9,342 bases of DNA from Deltaproteobacteria bacterium. Its GTDB lineage: Bacteria > Myxococcota_A > Bradymonadia > UBA7976 > VGTA01. A model generated the notes under the pieces. It did not search any database. It saw only the letters and a list, made by a program, of their open reading frames with translations, and was not told where the DNA came from. Made by a program: the position numbers and the translations under genes. The stretch lies in NCBI GenBank assembly GCA_016874875.1, contig VGTA01000079.1:1-9342 (forward strand), in the 5' to 3' direction. Below are positions 5,554-9,342 of this stretch, piece by piece (positions within the stretch are counted from its first letter, which is position 1; the number at the start of each line of letters is the position of its first letter).

Positions 5554-7255
5554 GGGCGCCGCCCGCGCGGCCCGCGCCGCCCGCGCCGCCCGCGCCGCCC
5601 GCGCCGCCCGCGCCGCCCTCGCCGCCCTCGCCGCCCTCACCCCCCTCGCCGCCCCCGCGCGCGCCGCGCCCCCCGCCCACGACACGCACGAGGCGCGCCT
5701 GCGCGCCCTCTACGCGCCCGCGCCGCCCCTAGACGCCCGCGGGGAGCCGCTCGTGTCGGTGCGGGTGGCGGCGGGGCAAGCGCGCCTGGCGGTGAGCGCC
5801 CAGGGGGGCGTGGCCCTCTACCTCGGCGCCGACCCGGGCGCGCGCCTCACCCTCGGCCGCGAGGAGGCGCGCTGGGAGCTGTCGCTCGCCGCCCCCCCCA
5901 CCCCCCGCGCCCGGCGCTGGTGGGCGCCGCTCGAGCGCCTGCCCGCGGCGCCCGAGGGGGCGCTGGCGGCGCGCGAGGCGTGGTGGCGGGACCAGGGACT
6001 CACCCCCGCGCGCCTCGCGGTCGGCCTGTGGCTGCCGGGGGCGGAGGGGGGGCCCCTCGACGCGCGCGCCGCCCTCTTGGCCGCCTCCGCCCCCGACGAG
6101 GAGGCCGCCCGCGCCCTCGCCGAGCGCCTTGAGGGCCTCGACGGGGCGCGCCGCGCCCCCCTCGACACGCTCGAGGCGCCGGCGCGCGGGACGCTGAGGG
6201 TGGCGCTGGCGGCGCCGCGGGCGGGGCGCGGCGCGCTAGAGGCGTCGGCGCGGGACGCGGTGTGGGTGGAGCCCCTCGGCGACGGGCCCCTCGAGCTGAC
6301 CACGTGGGACGCGGCGGGGCGGGCGCGGGTGACGCGCTACGAGGGTGAGCTCTACGCGGTGGTGAGCGACGGGGGGCTCGACGCCGTCAACGTGCTGCGC
6401 GCCGAGCGGCTGGTGGCGCTCGTGGTGCCCTCCGAGCTCTATCCCAGCGCCCCCCTCGAGGCGCTCAAGGCGCAGGCGGTGTCGGCGCGCGGGCAGCTCG
6501 TCACGCAGCTCGGCGACCGCCACCTCGCCGAGCCCTACCACCTCTGCGGCGAGGCGCACTGCCAGGTCTACCGAGGGGCTGCCGCGCGCCACGCCCGCGC
6601 CGAGGAGGCCGCGCGCGCCACCCGCGGCCTGCTCGCCGTCGACGCCCACGGCGCCCCCGTGCCCTCCGTCTACAGCTCCACCTGCGGCGGGCGCACCGAG
6701 GCCTACCACGAGGTCTGGGGCGGCGCGCCGCGCCCGGCCCTCCTCGGGGTGGAGGACAACGCCGCCGCCTCCCCCGCCCCGCTCACCGCCTCGGGCCTCG
6801 AGGCGCTCCTGTCGCTCCCGCCCGCCGCCTTCTGCGCGCACCCCCCCCGCGCCTTCCGCTGGCGCGTCCGCCGCACCGCCGAGGAGCTCTCCGCCGCCCT
6901 CCGCGCCCGCCTCGGGGCGCGGTGGGCGGCGGCGGGCGCGCTCGTGCGCGTGGAGGCAGCCCGGCGCGGCGCGAGCGGGCGCGCCCTCGACGTGCGCTAC
7001 GTGGGCGAGCGCGGGGAGGTGGTGGCGCGCGGCGAGCTGCTCAACCGCCAGCTGCTGGGGCTCAAGAGCGCGCTGTGGGTGGCGCGCGAAGAGGGCGGCG
7101 CGGGGGGGCGCGCGTGGGTGTTTGAGGGCGGCGGCGCGGGGCACGGGGTGGGCCTCTGTCAGCACGGCGCGATCGGCATGGCGGAGGCGGGGCGCGGCCA
7201 CGCCGACATCCTCGCGCACTACTACGCCGGCGCGGTGCTCCGGAGGGCGTGGTGA
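5537..7255 (+). CDS. SpoIID/LytB domain-containing protein (predicted peptidoglycan-acting exported enzyme)
   Basis: This 572-residue protein has the SpoIID signature in order. VVPSELYPSAPLEALKAQAVSARG surrounds residue 300, where E300 corresponds to the catalytic Glu of SpoIID. LCGEAHCQVYRG follows (C337, H341, C342, a Cys/His set like the zinc-binding one in clostridial SpoIID). Then come YSSTCGGRTE (379-388) and the C-terminal GHGVGLCQHGAIGMAEAG (H536 and H543 region). In sporulating Firmicutes SpoIID is a lytic transglycosylase acting on denuded glycan strands; in diderms the domain is common, but its role is less certain and nothing else here suggests sporulation. The N-terminus (AAR and AAL repeats, then APARA before APPAH) looks like an export signal with an unusually long, Arg-repeated n-region, placing the enzyme in the periplasm. 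Residues about 50-260 are an N-terminal extension I cannot assign. It overlaps the previous gene by 17 bases and the next by 4. Confidence 0.85.
   Translation: MTTRAEGAARAARAARAARAARAARAALAALAALTPLAAPARAAPPAHDTHEARLRALYAPAPPLDARGEPLVSVRVAAGQARLAVSAQGGVALYLGADPGARLTLGREEARWELSLAAPPTPRARRWWAPLERLPAAPEGALAAREAWWRDQGLTPARLAVGLWLPGAEGGPLDARAALLAASAPDEEAARALAERLEGLDGARRAPLDTLEAPARGTLRVALAAPRAGRGALEASARDAVWVEPLGDGPLELTTWDAAGRARVTRYEGELYAVVSDGGLDAVNVLRAERLVALVVPSELYPSAPLEALKAQAVSARGQLVTQLGDRHLAEPYHLCGEAHCQVYRGAAARHARAEEAARATRGLLAVDAHGAPVPSVYSSTCGGRTEAYHEVWGGAPRPALLGVEDNAAASPAPLTASGLEALLSLPPAAFCAHPPRAFRWRVRRTAEELSAALRARLGARWAAAGALVRVEAARRGASGRALDVRYVGERGEVVARGELLNRQLLGLKSALWVAREEGGAGGRAWVFEGGGAGHGVGLCQHGAIGMAEAGRGHADILAHYYAGAVLRRAW
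5558..5638 (+). repeat. 9-base tandem array encoding AAR and AAL units in the signal peptide
   Basis: Nine in-frame units close to gccgcccgc span residues 8-34 of the SpoIID-domain protein: six AAR units, then three AAL where cgc has become ctc. One base change thus turns the basic n-region into the hydrophobic h-region. The complementary strand has G-runs of three spaced by about six bases. Confidence 0.9.
7242..7246 (+). promoter_or_regulatory. Shine-Dalgarno GGAGG deciding the TolC-family start
   Basis: GGAGG lies five bases before GTG 7252 and only two bases before the alternative GTG 7249. It therefore favours the start that forms the GTGA overlap with the preceding stop codon. Confidence 0.75.
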
Positions 7256-8862
7256 GCGGGGCGCGCGTGACGCTCGGGGCGCGCGCGACGCTCGGGGCGC
7301 TCGGGGCGCTCGGGGCGCTCTTGAGCGCCGCGCCCGCGCGCGCCACCCCCCCCCTCGACCTCACCGCCGCCGCCCAGCGCGCCGCCGCCCAGCACCCCCT
7401 CGCCCGCGCCCGGCGCTTTGAGGTGGAGGCGGAGCGCGCGGGCCTGGGTGTGGCGCGCACGCTGCTCGACCCCACCCTCGACGTCACCCTCGACGCCAAC
7501 AGCGACCTCGCCACCCTCGCCAACCCCCTCGCCGCCAACGCCCTCTCCGAGCTCACCACGGCGCGCTACGCCCTCGACGCGCGCCTCACGCAGCCCCTCC
7601 GCTGGGGCACCGCCCTCGCCGCCGGGGTGACGCAGAGCCTAGTGGAGACCAACAACCCCTTCAGGAGCTGCGTGCCCGGCGTGCCGAGCGCGCAGTGCTA
7701 CGAGGCGCGCCTCACGCTGAGCGTGACGCAGCCCCTGCTGCGCGGGCGGCGCGCCGAGGTCAACCTGTCGGCGGCGCGCGCGGCGGCGGCGGGGGTGGGG
7801 GCGCGGCGGGCGCAGGCGCGCGCCGAGGTGTCGCGCCTCGTGGAGGACGCCGCGCGCGCCTACGCCGCCCTCTCCCTCGCCCTCGCGCGCCTCAGCGCCG
7901 AGGAGGGGGCGCGCGCCCTCGCCGCCCGCCAGCTCGCCGACATGCAGGGGCGGGTGGCGGCGGGAGTGGTGGCGGCCAGCGAGCTGGCGGCCCTGCGGCT
8001 CGCGGAGGCGCAGCGCGCCCGCGCCCTCCTGCAGGCGCGTCGGGCGACCGGCGAGGCGCGCGAGGCGCTGCTGGCGGCGCTCGGCGCCCCGGCGGCGGAG
8101 GGCGCCGCCAGCCCTAGCGCCCTCGCCGCCCTCCGCGCCCTCCCGTTGCCCGCCTGGGCGCTCCGCGACCACCCCGCCGCCGCCCTCAGCCCCCCCCCGC
8201 CCCTCGCCGAGCACCCGGAGCTCGAGGCGCTCGGCGCGCTCGTGGCGCAGGCGGCGGCGCAGCTCGCCCCCCTGCGCGACCAGCGCCTCCCGCGCCTCGA
8301 CGCCGCCCTCGTGTGGAGTCAGAGCGGGCTCGGCGGCGGGCTCGGCGAGGCGCTCGGCGCGCTCCCCAACAACCGCAGCCGCTTCTACGGCGCCACGCTG
8401 AGTCTCAGCTACCCGCTCTCCGACCGCGCGGAGCTGCAGCTCGCGCAGGCGCTCGCCCGCCTCCGCGCCCTCGAGGCCGAGCGCGACGCCCGCCGCGCCG
8501 CCCTCGAGCGCGAGTGGGCGGCGCGGGCGGGGGAGCGCGCGCTCCTCGAGGAGTCGCGCGAGTGGGCCCTGCGCGCTGAGGAGGCGGCGCGCGAGGCGTG
8601 GGCGGCGGCGGAGGGGCGCCTTGAGGCGGGGCGCGGCACGCGCTTTGAGGCGCTTGAGCGCCAGGAGGCGGCGCACCAGGCGGCGCTGGCCACCCTAGAG
8701 GCGACTCACGCGCTCTTTGGGCACCGCGTGGCGGTGATGCGCCTGCGCGGGTCGCTCCTAGAGGTCTTTGGGGTGGAGGTGGCGGGGGGCGAGGCGGGGG
8801 GCGAGGCGGGGGGCGAGGCGGGGGGCGAGGCGGAGCGCGCCGCGGGGGGCGGCGGTGGCTGA
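7252..8862 (+). CDS. TolC-family outer-membrane efflux channel
   Basis: This 536-residue protein starts with a hydrophobic Leu-Gly-Ala signal peptide ending near APARA (residue 31). It then has the two-fold repeat layout of outer-membrane factors: an opening helix (LTAAAQRAAAQHPLARARRF), strands (DARLTQPLRWG, LTLSVTQPLLRG), long Ala/Arg-rich coiled-coil helices (about 175-270), and a second half with ATLSLSYPLSDRAE followed by long helices to about residue 500. The motif TQPLLRG is typical of the family. It forms the exit duct of a tripartite pump, and its placement directly before an RND gene supports that. C140 and C149 sit in a predicted loop between strands and could form a disulphide. 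The C-terminus carries four AGGE repeats and a Gly tail beyond the usual family end. The start GTG 7252 forms GTGA with the previous stop. The substrate is unknown. Confidence 0.9.
   Translation: MSGARVTLGARATLGALGALGALLSAAPARATPPLDLTAAAQRAAAQHPLARARRFEVEAERAGLGVARTLLDPTLDVTLDANSDLATLANPLAANALSELTTARYALDARLTQPLRWGTALAAGVTQSLVETNNPFRSCVPGVPSAQCYEARLTLSVTQPLLRGRRAEVNLSAARAAAAGVGARRAQARAEVSRLVEDAARAYAALSLALARLSAEEGARALAARQLADMQGRVAAGVVAASELAALRLAEAQRARALLQARRATGEAREALLAALGAPAAEGAASPSALAALRALPLPAWALRDHPAAALSPPPPLAEHPELEALGALVAQAAAQLAPLRDQRLPRLDAALVWSQSGLGGGLGEALGALPNNRSRFYGATLSLSYPLSDRAELQLAQALARLRALEAERDARRAALEREWAARAGERALLEESREWALRAEEAAREAWAAAEGRLEAGRGTRFEALERQEAAHQAALATLEATHALFGHRVAVMRLRGSLLEVFGVEVAGGEAGGEAGGEAGGEAERAAGGGGG
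7291..7317 (+). repeat. 9-base repeats encoding LGA in the TolC signal peptide
   Basis: Three exact in-frame copies of ctcggggcg encode LGALGALGA at residues 14-22, the hydrophobic core of the signal peptide. A further ctcggggcg copy lies at 7273-7281. Confidence 0.85.
8782..8829 (+). repeat. Four 12-base repeats encoding AGGE, with quadruplex-type G-runs, at the end of the TolC gene
   Basis: The unit gcggggggcgag is repeated four times in frame, encoding AGGE at residues 511-526. It produces four runs of six G (8784-8789, 8796-8801, 8808-8813, 8820-8825) separated by CGAGGC, matching the quadruplex definition on the mRNA strand. The array ends 25 bases before the start of the RND gene. Confidence 0.9.
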
Positions 8863-9342
8863 GGGGCGCGCCGGCGGGCTCCTCGCCGCGCTGCTGCGCC
8901 GCCCCGTGGGCGTGGGCGTGAGCCTCGTGGCGGTGGCGCTGCTCGGGGTCATCGCCGCCCTGCGCCTCCCGCAGCAGCTCATCCCGAGCGGATTTGACCC
9001 CCTCTTCTTGTGGGTCCACGTGCCCACGCTCGCCGCCACCTCCGGCGAGAACGAGCGCCTGGTGGCGGAGCCGGTGGAGGACGCCCTCGCCACCCTGCCG
9101 AGCGTCTCCAAGCTGAGCACCTTTGTGCGAAGCGACAGCGTGGGATTCGCCCTCGAGCTGCACCCCTCCGCCGACCCGCAGCTGAGCTACCAGCGCGTAC
9201 GCGAGCGCCTCAAGGTGGTCACCCCGCGCCTACCCGAGGGGTCGCGCTTCGCCTTCATCTGGCGCCACGACCCCAGCGACGAGCCGGTCCTGGTGGTGGG
9301 GGTGGAGCTGCCCTCGGGCGCCGAGGACCCCGCGCGCGTCCT
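8855..9342 (+). CDS. RND-family efflux transporter, N-terminal part (3' truncated by window edge)
   Basis: The reading frame is open to the last base and gives 162 codons. Residues 15-44 (RRPVGVGVSLVAVALLG and on to LRLPQQLIPSG) match the first transmembrane helix and the LP..LIP junction that opens RND permeases. Next comes the start of the porter domain: ENERLVAEPVEDALATLPSVSKLST, equivalent to the 'EEVE..VT.PLE.AL..LPGV' block of the family. The segment SYQRVRERLKVVTPRLPEG also fits. This is the proton-driven inner-membrane component that would hand substrate to the TolC-type channel. GTG 8855 overlaps the TolC gene by 8 bases. The region before it is G-rich (GGGGGG at 8844-8849) but is not a clean ribosome-binding site, so translational coupling is likely. 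Subfamily (drug, metal or other) cannot be decided from this fragment. No adaptor gene precedes it. Confidence 0.88.
   Translation, partial: MAEGRAGGLLAALLRRPVGVGVSLVAVALLGVIAALRLPQQLIPSGFDPLFLWVHVPTLAATSGENERLVAEPVEDALATLPSVSKLSTFVRSDSVGFALELHPSADPQLSYQRVRERLKVVTPRLPEGSRFAFIWRHDPSDEPVLVVGVELPSGAEDPARV

Noticed and set aside
2398..5685. A very long open frame on the minus strand (over 1000 codons) covering parts of the GldG-like gene and the whole HExxH gene
   Set aside because: It is an antisense shadow. At this GC content stop codons are rare on all frames; its translation is Arg/Gly/Ala-rich without any recognisable motif, while the genes it overlaps have clear family motifs.
1..9342. tRNA, rRNA, insertion sequence or attachment site
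   Set aside because: No tRNA cloverleaf, rRNA-like sequence, transposase motif or terminal inverted repeats could be found by reading both strands. The composition is uniform across the window apart from the 3490-3503 island, so there is no sign of recent foreign insertion.

Overview
The window has very high GC content: hand counts of single lines range from about 68 to 87 %, so roughly 75-80 % overall. Third codon positions are almost always G or C. An outer-membrane TolC-type channel next to an RND pump shows a diderm (Gram-negative) bacterium. The GC content, the GldG/DUF4340 pair and the SpoIID-domain protein fit a Myxococcota-like ('deltaproteobacterial') lineage. That placement is inference; no rRNA or other phylogenetic marker is present.

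Layout. (1) Bases 1-405 (+) hold the C-terminal tail of an unidentified protein made almost entirely of Ala/Glu/Gln/Asp/Pro repeats. (2) Bases 406-444 are a short convergent spacer made of a G-run array. (3) Bases 3434 down to 445 (-) carry a two-gene unit: a GldG-like membrane-anchored ABC-transport auxiliary protein, then a DUF4340 protein starting in a 4-base GTGA overlap. (4) Bases 3435-3549 are a 115-base divergent intergenic region with the only clearly AT-rich island of the window and promoter-like elements facing both ways. (5) From 3550 to the right edge (+) lies a tightly packed unit of four genes that overlap successively by 17, 4 and 8 bases: a 667-residue unrecognised protein, a SpoIID/LytB-domain protein, a TolC-family channel, and the first 162 codons of an RND inner-membrane transporter. 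The 667-residue protein has a zincin-type HExxH motif, a Cys/His cluster and a C-terminal half resembling HvfC/BufC (DUF2063).

Working together. The plus-strand unit combines a predicted metalloprotein, a peptidoglycan-acting SpoIID-type enzyme and two parts of a tripartite envelope-spanning pump. The periplasmic adaptor is not in the window and would be expected just beyond the right edge. The minus-strand pair resembles the auxiliary half of a Gld-type ABC system, but no ATPase or permease is beside it.

The window's most unusual aspects are the apparent fusion of an HExxH domain to an HvfC-like domain, and the tandem repeats that sit mainly at gene ends. Most of these are in-frame 9- or 12-base units. 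Several form runs of G with the spacing of G-quadruplex motifs.
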